A stretch of DNA of 41,804 bases from Candidatus Coprousia avicola (GTDB lineage: Bacteria; Actinomycetota; Coriobacteriia; Coriobacteriales; Coriobacteriaceae). A model generated the notes under the pieces. The model searched no databases. It saw only the letters and a program-made list of their open reading frames with translations, and was not told where the DNA came from. A program made the position numbers and the translations under genes. Numbering within the stretch: the first letter of the stretch is position 1; every line of letters starts with the position of its first letter. Positions 25,300-32,723 of the stretch are shown piece after piece. The DNA lies in contig DVMF01000047.1 in assembly GCA_018715125.1 (NCBI GenBank), forward strand, positions 1 through 41,804. Direction: 5' to 3'.

Positions 25300-25408
25300 G
25301 AGCCTCCTCTGACACGAAAGCGGTCGTGCGGCCGCGGCCCCAAGACGGGCGCCGACGGCTCTCGTGCCCATATTCGGCTATCTGCGTCTACCCTGCCATC
25401 GATTTGCC

Positions 25409-26338
25409 TTACCGCGGTCTTACTGTTTTGTAAGGAACGCCCCGTGGAAAGGCGAGCGCGATGGCGAGCACGTCGCCGTCGACGCGCGCCGAGATTGCCG
25501 CGCCCATCGCCCGCGCCAGGTTTGCGGCAACCGCGAGACCGAGGCCGCTGCCCGCCGCACGGCGCGTGGCGTCGACCTGATAGAACCGCTCAAAGAGGCG
25601 CTCCGCGTCGATCGCCTGGGCGCACTCCACGGGATTGGACACCACCAGCTCGATCGCGTCTTCGCTCGCCCGCTCGGCAACCGTCGGCGCCCCGGCCCCA
25701 TGGCGGAGCGCGTTGACCACCAGGTTCTGCAGGATGCGCACGAGCGCCTCGCGATCCGCCATGACGCGCACGTCCTCGTCTTCGAAAGCAAGCGACGGCT
25801 CCCACCCCCGCTCGGCAAAGGTAGGATACTGGTCCAGCAAGGACTCCTCCACCAAGGTTTTGAGCGCGACGGGCTGAAGCTCGAGCGACAGATCGGGGTC
25901 GGTTGACTTGGTGTAGGCGAAGAGCTGGTCCAGAAGCTCGGTTGTCGCATCGATGCGGGCGGCAGCCATATCCAGCTCGTGGGCGCGCCTCTCGGGGTCC
26001 GTCTCATCCGCAGCGAGCTGCAGATAGCCCTTGGCCCCCATGAGCGGCGTGCGGATATCGTGGGAGAGCGCCGAGAGATCGCGCTGGAACTCCTGCTGAT
26101 GCCGCATATCGCGCACATGGGCATCGGCGCCGCGGTCGAGCTCGCCGTTGATAGCGGCGGCGAGCTCGGTCATGCCCGGCATGGTGCCGGCAGCGATCCG
26201 CTCGTTGCTCTCTGGGTCGCGCTCGCGCAGCAGGCGCGCAAGATGGCGCACCTCTATGAGGTAGCCGGCGCCCGCGAGAAGCGCACCCAGGCCGATACCG
26301 AGCGCAAGCAGGATGAGCAAGATAAGCGGGGAATCCAT
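25409..26338 (-). CDS. Sensor histidine kinase with minimal membrane sensor
   Basis: 309 residues from ATG 26338. One hydrophobic segment (5-28) and almost no external loop, a HAMP-less linker, then the H box SALSHDIRTPLMG with phospho-acceptor His93, N box ILQNLVVNALRHG, and a G-rich GSGLGLAVAANLARAMG ATP lid. The short input region fits kinases that read signals through an associated ABC transporter, as in lantibiotic and bacitracin modules. Gene order agrees: it follows the permease by 31 bases, while the probable partner regulator lies upstream of the ATPase gene. Confidence 0.92.
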   Translation of the reverse strand: MDSPLILLILLALGIGLGALLAGAGYLIEVRHLARLLRERDPESNERIAAGTMPGMTELAAAINGELDRGADAHVRDMRHQQEFQRDLSALSHDIRTPLMGAKGYLQLAADETDPERRAHELDMAAARIDATTELLDQLFAYTKSTDPDLSLELQPVALKTLVEESLLDQYPTFAERGWEPSLAFEDEDVRVMADREALVRILQNLVVNALRHGAGAPTVAERASEDAIELVVSNPVECAQAIDAERLFERFYQVDATRRAAGSGLGLAVAANLARAMGAAISARVDGDVLAIALAFPRGVPYKTVRPR

Positions 26339-26369
26339 CAGCGGCTCCGAATACGCGAAACGTTGTCGA

Positions 26370-27248
26370 TCAGATGTCGCGGCGGCGCGCGATGGCGAGG
26401 ACGACCACGGCCGCAGCCGCCATCCAGATGATACCCGTAAGCACCACCTGGGCGCCCGGCGCGATTACGAGCGCCTGCGAGGAGGAGCCCCAGACCTCGG
26501 CCGCGCTCTGGGAAAAGAGCGTCCCGCCCCTCTCCAACAGCGAGAGCGCCGAGGAGGACATCCACGCGGCGAGCGTTTCGAACGCGGGGCGGAGCGGCTG
26601 GAGCACGCTCAACATGCCACCAGACAGCTGTGCCAAGGCCTTGAACCCCGCCGGCACCACGCCCGCATGGATCACGAACGCCCCGAAGTAGCTCAGCGGG
26701 CTCACGCGCGTCGCATAGACGATAACGAGCGAGATGGCAGCCATCGCCCACGTATTGAACCAGAACGCCGCCAGCCACCCCGCGACAACCAGAGGGGAGT
26801 CCGCCTGCGCGTAGCTGAAGCCACAGATCATGCCGCCCAAGGTGATGCAGGCGACGGAGCCGAGCGTTACGACCGCGGATGTCACCCCTGCAAAAAGAAG
26901 CTTCTCGAGGAAATACGAGAGCCGACCCCTGCGCGCGCTGAGCACGCTCTTTACGAACCCGTTTTTGAACTCCTGCAGCGCGTGCTCCACCACCAGAAAG
27001 CTCACGCACAGCTGAACGAAGCCGACCTGCATGCTGCCGAGATAGGCGGTGTACGAGCCGAAGTCCGAAGGGATTTCGACGGCGTCTGTGCCGGAGAGGG
27101 TGGCGTACGCCTGCGTTTTGGCGAACATCATGACACCGATGACGAGCGCATACACCGCGATGAGCGCGATGCCGTACTGCCAGAGGCTCCCGCGAAGCCC
27201 CCGCGGCCGCGTGATGCGGTACCAATCGGCACGAAGAAGATTCAACAT
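26370..27248 (-). CDS. ABC-2 type permease, lantibiotic-immunity-like
   Basis: 292 residues from ATG 27248, with AGGCAGG upstream lying inside the microprotein gene. About six hydrophobic helices are visible (27-44, 73-88, 112-136, 152-180, 183-205, 265-288), a cytoplasmic N-terminus MLNLLRADWYRITRPRG of the type seen in ABC-2 permeases, and the amphipathic EFKNGFVKSVLSARRGRLSYFLEK between helices 2 and 3. With the ATPase it should form an exporter of peptides or lipids, perhaps self-protection against an antimicrobial peptide. The substrate is inference from context. Confidence 0.85.
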   Translation of the reverse strand: MLNLLRADWYRITRPRGLRGSLWQYGIALIAVYALVIGVMMFAKTQAYATLSGTDAVEIPSDFGSYTAYLGSMQVGFVQLCVSFLVVEHALQEFKNGFVKSVLSARRGRLSYFLEKLLFAGVTSAVVTLGSVACITLGGMICGFSYAQADSPLVVAGWLAAFWFNTWAMAAISLVIVYATRVSPLSYFGAFVIHAGVVPAGFKALAQLSGGMLSVLQPLRPAFETLAAWMSSSALSLLERGGTLFSQSAAEVWGSSSQALVIAPGAQVVLTGIIWMAAAAVVVLAIARRRDI

Positions 27249-27252
27249 AGGG

Positions 27253-27330
27253 CTACCTGCCTTTTCTGCCAGAAGAGAGGAGATACACGAGCGCGCCGAT
27301 GATGGCGATGTTGAGCACCAGGTCCATCAT
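27253..27330 (-). CDS. 25-residue single-helix membrane microprotein within the ABC operon
   Basis: The 83-base gap between the ATPase stop (27332-27334) and the permease ATG (27248) is filled by a short reading frame from ATG 27330 (second ATG 27327): MMDLVLNIAIIGALVYLLSS then GRKGR. AGGTG lies three to six bases upstream, overlapping the ATPase stop, so translation would be coupled. The peptide is one predicted transmembrane helix with a positively charged C-terminal end (GRKGR), suggesting N-out or insertion with a cytoplasmic tail. It could be a small accessory subunit or regulator of the transporter or kinase. No homologue is recognised from sequence alone. Confidence 0.6.
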   Translation of the reverse strand: MMDLVLNIAIIGALVYLLSSGRKGR

Positions 27331-27331
27331 G

Positions 27332-28369
27332 TCACCTGCCTTCGCGCCCCGGGCGCGCACCCGCGTCCATAAGCTCGACGAAGTAGTCCTCGATGTCTCG
27401 CTCGAGCACGCTGAGCTCCAGCACGACCTGATCGGCATCGTGCAGCACGCGCGAGACGTCCTCCACCGTAGGGGCGCCAGCATGAGAGGCATCGACCGCG
27501 GACCCGCCGAACGACGCCGCGGCGGCACGCGCACCGCCGCCGATGACGATGGCCTGGTCGGGCTCGACGCGGTAGGTTGCCCGCGGAAGGCGCTCCTCCA
27601 ACAGGGCGAGCGTGCGGGCGGGGTCCGTCGTTCTCACACGGATAGAGCTGCCGCACGCGGCATGCAGCTCCTCATCGGTAAACTCGCGCACCATCCGCCC
27701 GCCGGCGATAACGCCAAAACGAGTGCACACGCGCATGAGCTGATCGAGCACATGGCTTGAGATGAGAATGGTCACGCCGCGCTCGCGGTTGAGCGAGACG
27801 AGCGCACGGCGCAAATCGCGCGTGGTCTCGGGGTCCATACCGTTAAACGGCTCATCAAGCAATAGCACGTCCGGAGAGCCCACCAGCGCCAACGCCAAGC
27901 CGAGGCGCTGCTTCATGCCCTGCGAGAACTTCTTGACCTTGCGCGGGCCCGCCTCGCCCAGCCCCACCAGCTCCAGAAGCTCGGCTACTTGGTCTTTAGG
28001 GTGGATGACGCCCAGGGCGAGCGCCTTCATCATGAGGTTCTCGGCAGCCGAGAAGTTCATGAGCACGCCCGGCTCTTCGATGAGCGCACCGAGGCGCGAG
28101 GGCGCATCCGAGAAGCTGCCCGCGCTCTGCGCGGCATCGACGGCACCGCGTCCGGCTGCATCCGCATACGGACCCGCGCCAAACAGCGTGAGGGTGCCCG
28201 CGCTCGGCGTGGCAAGGCCGGCGATCATCTTCATGGTGGTCGACTTGCCGGCTCCGTTCTTACCCACAAACCCGTAGATATCGCCGGCGCGCACCCACAT
28301 GTCGAGCGCGTCGACCGCAGCAAAGCGACCATAGCGCTTGGTAAGCGCGCGGCATTCAATCACGTTCAC
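27332..28369 (-). CDS. ABC transporter ATPase, lantibiotic-immunity-like
   Basis: 345 residues from GTG 28369, with AGGAG six bases upstream. Walker A GKNGAGKST, a Q-loop region EEPGVLMNFSAAENL, signature FSQGMKQRLGLAL, Walker B VLLLDEPFNG and switch histidine ISSH are all intact. An Ala/Gly insertion (about residues 65-90) sits before the Q loop. The C-terminal 100 residues carry the extra domain seen in ABC-2 ATPases. It energises the permease encoded downstream, with the microprotein gene between them. Confidence 0.93.
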   Translation of the reverse strand: MNVIECRALTKRYGRFAAVDALDMWVRAGDIYGFVGKNGAGKSTTMKMIAGLATPSAGTLTLFGAGPYADAAGRGAVDAAQSAGSFSDAPSRLGALIEEPGVLMNFSAAENLMMKALALGVIHPKDQVAELLELVGLGEAGPRKVKKFSQGMKQRLGLALALVGSPDVLLLDEPFNGMDPETTRDLRRALVSLNRERGVTILISSHVLDQLMRVCTRFGVIAGGRMVREFTDEELHAACGSSIRVRTTDPARTLALLEERLPRATYRVEPDQAIVIGGGARAAAASFGGSAVDASHAGAPTVEDVSRVLHDADQVVLELSVLERDIEDYFVELMDAGARPGREGR

Positions 28370-28421
28370 CGTATCTCCTATCGTCTTGCGGCGACATGCC
28401 GCACCCTACCCGTCACACACG

Positions 28422-28480
28422 AGTATGGGGAGCGGGTTTTCAGAAAGGCTGAATCAAAGATAAAGAAAACTTCAAGATAT
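28422..28480 (-). promoter_or_regulatory. Probable response-regulator-dependent promoter of the ABC operon
   Basis: This is an AT-rich island in GC-rich DNA. On the minus strand, contiguous hexamers TCTTTA (28461-28466) and TCTTTG (28455-28460) form a direct repeat, and a CATACT -10-like hexamer lies at 28422-28427 without a recognisable -35. That layout suits activation by an OmpR-type regulator, whose gene lies immediately upstream. The site call is inference. Confidence 0.4.
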
Positions 28481-28531
28481 GCGCGGGCCGCGCATCATGA
28501 AGCGCTCGACGGCCGGCGGGTGCGGCGGCCC

Positions 28532-29290
28532 TCACGCCTCTGCAAGCTTGAAGCCCATGCCCCACACGGTCTTGAGGTAGCCGTCGGTTCCCGTGGGTTT
28601 GAGCTTGGCGCGGATATTGGAGACGTGCACGTTGATCGTGTTGTAATCCGCAGCGTACGGCTCGCCCCACGCGGCCTCGAAGAGCTCCGCCTTGCCAAAC
28701 ACGTGCTTGGGGTGCGTCATGAGCGCTTCGAGTATGTTGAATTCGATGCGGGTGAGCTCGACGGCCGTGCCCGCCACCCAAAACGCGCGGGCATCTGGAT
28801 CGAGCTCCCAGTCGCGGAAGCGCAGGATGCGTGCGGGGGCGCCGACCTCGCCGTCATCGGCTCCAGCTCGCGCGTCATCCGTATCCGCCGCACCGAAATC
28901 GGACGCGGCGGCCCGGGCGCGGTGCCTGAGCTGCACCTCGATACGCACCGCAAGCTCATCCAGGTCAAATGGCTTGGTGAGGTAGTCGTCCGCCCCGAGC
29001 TTCAGAAGGTCGATGCGGTCCGCCGCCGCCGTGCGGGCCGAGATCACGATAATCGGAACCGTCGCGTCGCGCTTGCGAATAAGGGCGACCAGTTCCTCAC
29101 CCGCAAGCCCGGGCAGCATAAGGTCGGAGACAACGACGTCGAAGGGAAAGGTGTCCGCGCCGATCAGCAAACGGGCCTCGCTCCCCGAGAACGCCTGCGC
29201 GCAGCTCATACCGCAACGCGCCAGATGCGTCGCGACGATCTCGTTGATGTCCGCATCGTCCTCCACGATGAGCACGCGCGTCTCGGCCAT
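28532..29290 (-). CDS. OmpR/PhoB-family response regulator
   Basis: 252 residues from ATG 29290. The receiver domain has the acidic pair in IVEDDADI, phospho-acceptor Asp in VVVSDLMLPG, Thr/Ser in IIVISART and Lys in YLTKPFD. A 35-residue Ala/Asp linker precedes a winged-helix effector domain ending YNTINVHVSNIRAKLKP then YLKTVWGMGFKL. It should be phosphorylated by the kinase encoded at the far end of the block and control the ABC operon directly downstream. Confidence 0.95.
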   Translation of the reverse strand: MAETRVLIVEDDADINEIVATHLARCGMSCAQAFSGSEARLLIGADTFPFDVVVSDLMLPGLAGEELVALIRKRDATVPIIVISARTAAADRIDLLKLGADDYLTKPFDLDELAVRIEVQLRHRARAAASDFGAADTDDARAGADDGEVGAPARILRFRDWELDPDARAFWVAGTAVELTRIEFNILEALMTHPKHVFGKAELFEAAWGEPYAADYNTINVHVSNIRAKLKPTGTDGYLKTVWGMGFKLAEA

Positions 29291-29368
29291 GCCAGCCCCC
29301 TCAAGCGCCCCGGTCCCTGTCGGCGGAAGCATACCAGAAGACACGAGCTGTGGGGTTGCCCGGTGCAG

Positions 29369-30403
29369 CTAGCGCTCGCTGTGCCCGAAGGCCTCCCACA
29401 GCAATGTGACGATGCCGCAGAGCATGCCGCCGACGGGCCAGGCGACCCAGAACCACATGGCAGAGGTGCCCTCGGGTGTCCAGCTATCCATATCGGGCGC
29501 CGTGAGAACCGGAGCGAACAGCAGCGCCAGGGCGATGATGGTCGCCGCGATCATGATGGCCCCGCAGACCGCCTCGAGCTTCCTGCTGCGACGCTTCCGG
29601 TCGAGCAGCGCCGAGCGCATGCTCTCGTCCACCTCCGCCGCCACGATATCTTCCACCTCGAGGTCGTCTGCCACGGACTTGTTGTAGGCGGCGACGTTGG
29701 TGCGTCCGAGCAGCATGCCCGAGCGCACGATCCACCACACGCCGAGAGCGATGAAGAACAGCAGGAAGAACAGGGCGGCGTTCTCCGCCATCGGCTCCAC
29801 CATGACGAGGCAGCCGATGCCCGCAAAGATGAACGCGATGCCCGCAATGAGGCCCGTCGAGAAATCCCGGCGCGCCTTGGCGCGGTCGTCCTCGGTATAG
29901 AAGTCCTCCACGTACGGATGCGCCCTCTGAAACGCCGCATGCTCCATCCCGGCGGGCACGAGAAACGCCAGGCCCACCAGCACGCCCGCGAGCACGATGA
30001 TCACAAAGAGCCCGTCGCGCGCCCCGACCGGGGCGAGGTCGTGCGCCCCCTCAAAAAAGAGGCCTATGGCGATACCCACGAGAATGGCCGCGATACCCGC
30101 GGGAACTTTCAGCGCCATCATGCGCTGATGCTCGTCGTAGCCGCAGACATCGGTAGGCGGGCCCGCCGGGATGGTGGCGGCGGTATCCGGCGCCGCGCGC
30201 CCGGTGAGGTCTCCGGTCACCAGCTCGTCGAGCGAGCATTCGAAGATCTGGCAGATCTTGAGAAGCTTGTCCATCTCTGGCTGGCTCTTTTCCGCCTCCC
30301 ATTTTGTGACGCTCTGGCGGGACACCCCGAGAAGCATCGCTAGCTGTTCCTGGGTCATATGGCGCTCGGCGCGCAGGTGCTGTAAGTTATCGCGGAAGCT
30401 CAT
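29369..30403 (-). CDS. XRE-family regulator with multi-pass membrane C-terminus
   Basis: 344 residues from ATG 30403. Residues 4-62 are an XRE helix-turn-helix (LRAERHMTQEQLAMLLGVSRQSVTKWE, written here as its recognisable core MTQEQLAMLLGVSRQSVTKW). After a 40-residue linker come about six hydrophobic helices (104-118, 130-150, 185-202, 208-226, 283-305, 315-335). Such membrane-tethered XRE proteins are common in Firmicutes and Coriobacteria, and their signals are mostly unknown. It precedes the response regulator by 78 bases in the same direction, so it may belong to the same regulatory block. Confidence 0.85.
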   Translation of the reverse strand: MSFRDNLQHLRAERHMTQEQLAMLLGVSRQSVTKWEAEKSQPEMDKLLKICQIFECSLDELVTGDLTGRAAPDTAATIPAGPPTDVCGYDEHQRMMALKVPAGIAAILVGIAIGLFFEGAHDLAPVGARDGLFVIIVLAGVLVGLAFLVPAGMEHAAFQRAHPYVEDFYTEDDRAKARRDFSTGLIAGIAFIFAGIGCLVMVEPMAENAALFFLLFFIALGVWWIVRSGMLLGRTNVAAYNKSVADDLEVEDIVAAEVDESMRSALLDRKRRSRKLEAVCGAIMIAATIIALALLFAPVLTAPDMDSWTPEGTSAMWFWVAWPVGGMLCGIVTLLWEAFGHSER

Positions 30404-30628
30404 GGCGGAGCCTTTCGGTCGGAGCCGGGCGCGAATCCTCGCAGGAGGGCCCGGCCGGTCGTATCGTCTGCCGGCACCATGTAGTTTAAGGTGTCACAAC
30501 GCCGCGCACCACCAACTGGCGGTGCGCATTTTTGCCCATCTCTTGGCAACCACGAGGCGCCCGCGGGTTGCCTTTCGCAGGTAAACGGTGCTGTCTGCAT
30601 AGGGAGCCAGAGATACGCCACCACGCGG

Positions 30629-31003
30629 TCAGCACTCTGACGAACGAGATGCGGGCGCCCCTTCCCGCGCCTTTTCCCAAGCGCACACAACGCTGCGGTG
30701 GGCAGCCTTTCCTGCCGAGCGCGCAGCTTTGACCGCCTCGCGCCTTACCGCCGCCGCGGCACGCTCCGCGACGGCATCGAGCCTCTGCTCAATCTTGGTC
30801 GCCGGGCGCCCGCTGTAGGTGCGCTGCCCCTTACTCGCCAGCGCGACGCCTCCGGCGATAGCCGCCACGCCCGGCCCGGGCAACACGCAAAGCGGAACAC
30901 CCGCCACGGCGAGCGCCGCACCAGCCGCCATCTGCACGGCACCCTTTGCCTTGACGAGGGGAGAAACAATCCGCTTAGTTCTTCCGTCTTGCGCTTTGGA
31001 CAC
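30629..31003 (-). CDS. Small membrane protein with PGPG motif
   Basis: 124 residues from GTG 31003. A hydrophobic segment around 20-55 contains GVPLCVLPGPGVAAIAGGVAL, resembling the putative transmembrane PGPGW family where a short hairpin surrounds a PGPG turn. The C-terminal half is basic and helical (KIEQRLDAVAERAAAAVRREAVK, in part). Function unknown. It follows tRNA-Gly on the same strand, after the tRNA terminator. Confidence 0.6.
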   Translation of the reverse strand: MSKAQDGRTKRIVSPLVKAKGAVQMAAGAALAVAGVPLCVLPGPGVAAIAGGVALASKGQRTYSGRPATKIEQRLDAVAERAAAAVRREAVKAARSAGKAAHRSVVCAWEKAREGAPASRSSEC

Positions 31004-31078
31004 GCCGCATCACCTCTGAGCGACCTCGTATGCGTACCATGGACTGCCTATACCCCGCACGTACCGGACGCATAACGC

Positions 31079-31106
31079 AAAAAGGGCCGACGTTGCCGCC
31101 GGCCCT
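31079..31106 (-). terminator. Rho-independent terminator of tRNA-Gly
   Basis: On the minus strand a 9-bp stem AGGGCCGGC (31106-31098) / GTCGGCCCT (31091-31083) with loop GGCAAC is followed by TTTTT. It contains one G-T wobble. Confidence 0.9.
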
Positions 31107-31116
31107 GACTTGATGA

Positions 31117-31192
31117 TGGAGCGGACAACGGGGCTCGAACCCGCGACCCCAACCTTGGCAAGGTTGTGCTCTACCAACTGAGCCATGTCCGC
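31117..31192 (-). tRNA. tRNA-Gly (anticodon GCC)
   Basis: Minus strand: acceptor GCGGACA pairs with TGTCCGC, followed by TCCA with encoded CCA. The anticodon stem and loop AACCTTGCCAAGGTT carry GCC. The T arm GCGGGTTCGAGCCCCG is canonical. A TATAGT -10 hexamer lies at 31205-31210, thirteen bases upstream, without a clear -35. Confidence 0.97.
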
Positions 31193-31305
31193 ACGCGAGG
31201 GATTACTATACGCGTTTTTTTGCGGAGCGCTCCCCTCTCCCGAGGTCTCCACAATTGGCACCCTGCCGCCGGCCCGAACCGCCCCTCCCGCCACCCCACC
31301 CTGTA

Positions 31306-31365
31306 GAGGAAGTCGCGTTTAGGCCCCCTAGAAGACAGAAAAACGGGCCTAAGCGCGATTTCCTC
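31306..31365 (+). repeat. 21-bp stem hairpin with two G-U pairs, possible RNA element
   Basis: The arms 31306-31326 and 31345-31365 are complementary over 21 bases with an 18-base loop rich in A. The only two non-Watson-Crick positions become G-U pairs in a rightward transcript but A-C mismatches in the leftward one, favouring a plus-strand RNA. Key sequences: GAGGAAGTCGCG at the outer left arm, CGCGATTTCCTC at the outer right arm. No T-run follows. Within the 290-base gap 31193-31482, nothing else was recognised. Confidence 0.6.
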
Positions 31366-31482
31366 GAGAAGCGGGGAGCAGATGGCGGAAAACTGCGCGC
31401 ACGTCGATGCGCCGGCGGTCGCAAACGAGACCCAGCGCGGTCGCCCTCCGCCGGACGTCAAACGGAGCGCACCGCCGTACCG

Positions 31483-31941
31483 CTACGACGCCTCGCTCTC
31501 GCGCCAACGCTTGAGCGTGGGCAGCACCGCTCCGAGCAGCGACGCGCTCTCGTCGACCGTCCAGCCCATGGCCTCCGCCATGCGGGGCGCGCAGTCCTCG
31601 ATCATGTCTTCCATCGTCGTCTCGTAGGTATAGGCGCCCCCGTCATAGCACCATCGGCAGAAATCCTCGGTCTCGGTGCCGTCCGCCTCATGACCGTGCT
31701 GGTCGGGGGCGGTGAACATCATGCCGCAGCTCTGGCAGTAGTGCTCCGGCATCTCAAGGAGCTCGGTGATGGGGACGTCGAGCTCGCGCGCGATGAGTTT
31801 GGTCATGTCGATACCCGGCGTCGTGGCACCGCTCTCCCAGCGTCCCACCGCCTGACGCGTGATGAACAGGCGCTTCGCCAGCTCTTCCTGTGTTAGCCCG
31901 CGCTCGCGGCGCAACCTGGGCAGTACGTCTTTGATGGCCAT
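31483..31941 (-). CDS. XRE-family regulator with zinc-ribbon C-terminus
   Basis: 152 residues from ATG 31941, with GGAGGA five bases upstream. Residues 5-60 are an XRE domain (LTQEELAKRLFITRQAVGRW). Residues about 66-98 hold the knuckles CQSCGMMF and FCRWCYDGG of the putative zinc-ribbon domain often annotated on small proteins with a following EDMI-type helix (TTMEDMIEDCAPRMAEAMGW). The fusion suggests metal- or redox-sensitive repression; that is inference. The target is unknown. Confidence 0.85.
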   Translation of the reverse strand: MAIKDVLPRLRRERGLTQEELAKRLFITRQAVGRWESGATTPGIDMTKLIARELDVPITELLEMPEHYCQSCGMMFTAPDQHGHEADGTETEDFCRWCYDGGAYTYETTMEDMIEDCAPRMAEAMGWTVDESASLLGAVLPTLKRWRESEAS

Positions 31942-32052
31942 GGATCCTCCTCGCTCTTGGTGTCCGCTGCGACCATTATCGGGTGGGCCCGCGCCACGCG
32001 GCAAGCAACAGGTTGTTGCATCAGCCCCGTCATACCAAGGCGACCGCTCGCC

Positions 32053-32607
32053 TCACCCGATACCTGCGTGCTGAAGGATCGTGGCCACGACCTCCGATTT
32101 GGCGTCGGCGTAGTGCTGAACGTATTTCCACTGCCTGCCGGCAAGGGCGCGCTTGGTCGAAGCGTAGAGTTCCCGATCGTCCGCATGCGCCCTCAGCCAG
32201 TCGCGAAAAGCGACCATCCGCGCCGCTTCGCTGCAGCCCTCCGAGAACACGTGCAGGTTCACCTCGGGGTCCGTGCCCTTGAACATGCAGTGCTCGTGCC
32301 AGTCCGACTCCCGTATCCTCAAAACGTATCCCGCCCGCTCAAGCTGGGGTACATACGACGGCTCGTCGGCGGCGTCATCCACCAGAAGTAGGATGTCGAT
32401 GATCGGCTTGGCGCAGAGCCCCGGGGCGGACGTCGAGCCCACGTGCTCGACGGATCGAGCGCGGCTTCCCAGCGCCAAAGCGATCCGGCGCCTCTCCCCC
32501 TGGAACTGCTCAGGCCAATTTGCATCGTACGCGCTGAGAACGACGCACCCATTCAGCTCCCGCGCACCGCCCACGCTCACTTGACGAAGATAGTCATCCG
32601 AAGGCAT
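32053..32607 (-). CDS. GrpB-family (UPF0157) nucleotidyltransferase-fold protein
   Basis: 184 residues from ATG 32607, preceded by GGGAGAC; an earlier ATG at 32619 lacks a site. Motifs: SAYDANWPEQFQGERRRI, SVEHVGSTSAPGLCAKPIIDILLLV with the nucleotidyltransferase-like GS and D-x-D (here IDILL), then HCMFKG and NLHVFSEG. These match the GrpB family, relatives of nucleotidyltransferases with no settled substrate. It stands alone. Confidence 0.9.
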   Translation of the reverse strand: MPSDDYLRQVSVGGARELNGCVVLSAYDANWPEQFQGERRRIALALGSRARSVEHVGSTSAPGLCAKPIIDILLLVDDAADEPSYVPQLERAGYVLRIRESDWHEHCMFKGTDPEVNLHVFSEGCSEAARMVAFRDWLRAHADDRELYASTKRALAGRQWKYVQHYADAKSEVVATILQHAGIG

Positions 32608-32723
32608 GCCGTCTCCCATCAATGTCCACCGGCATGGTAACGCCATCACGACCTGCGGGCACGCGGGCAGGCGCGCGCCCGCAAGGACTGCAGGCGCCCT
32701 AAACGGCTCCGGGACCTTGAATC

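Noticed and set aside
26338-27225. Alternative minus frame over the ABC permease
   Set aside because: The other frame gives six hydrophobic helices and a ribosome site; this one is Arg/Gly-rich with no helix pattern.
27989-30343. 784-codon plus-strand frame across the ATPase, regulator and XRE genes
   Set aside because: It is antisense to three well-recognised proteins and reads as Arg/His-rich sequence typical of a shadow frame.
31010-31294. Short minus-strand frame beginning near 31294
   Set aside because: Its middle (MAQLVEHNLAKVGVAGSSPV) is simply the translation of tRNA-Gly, a common annotation artefact.
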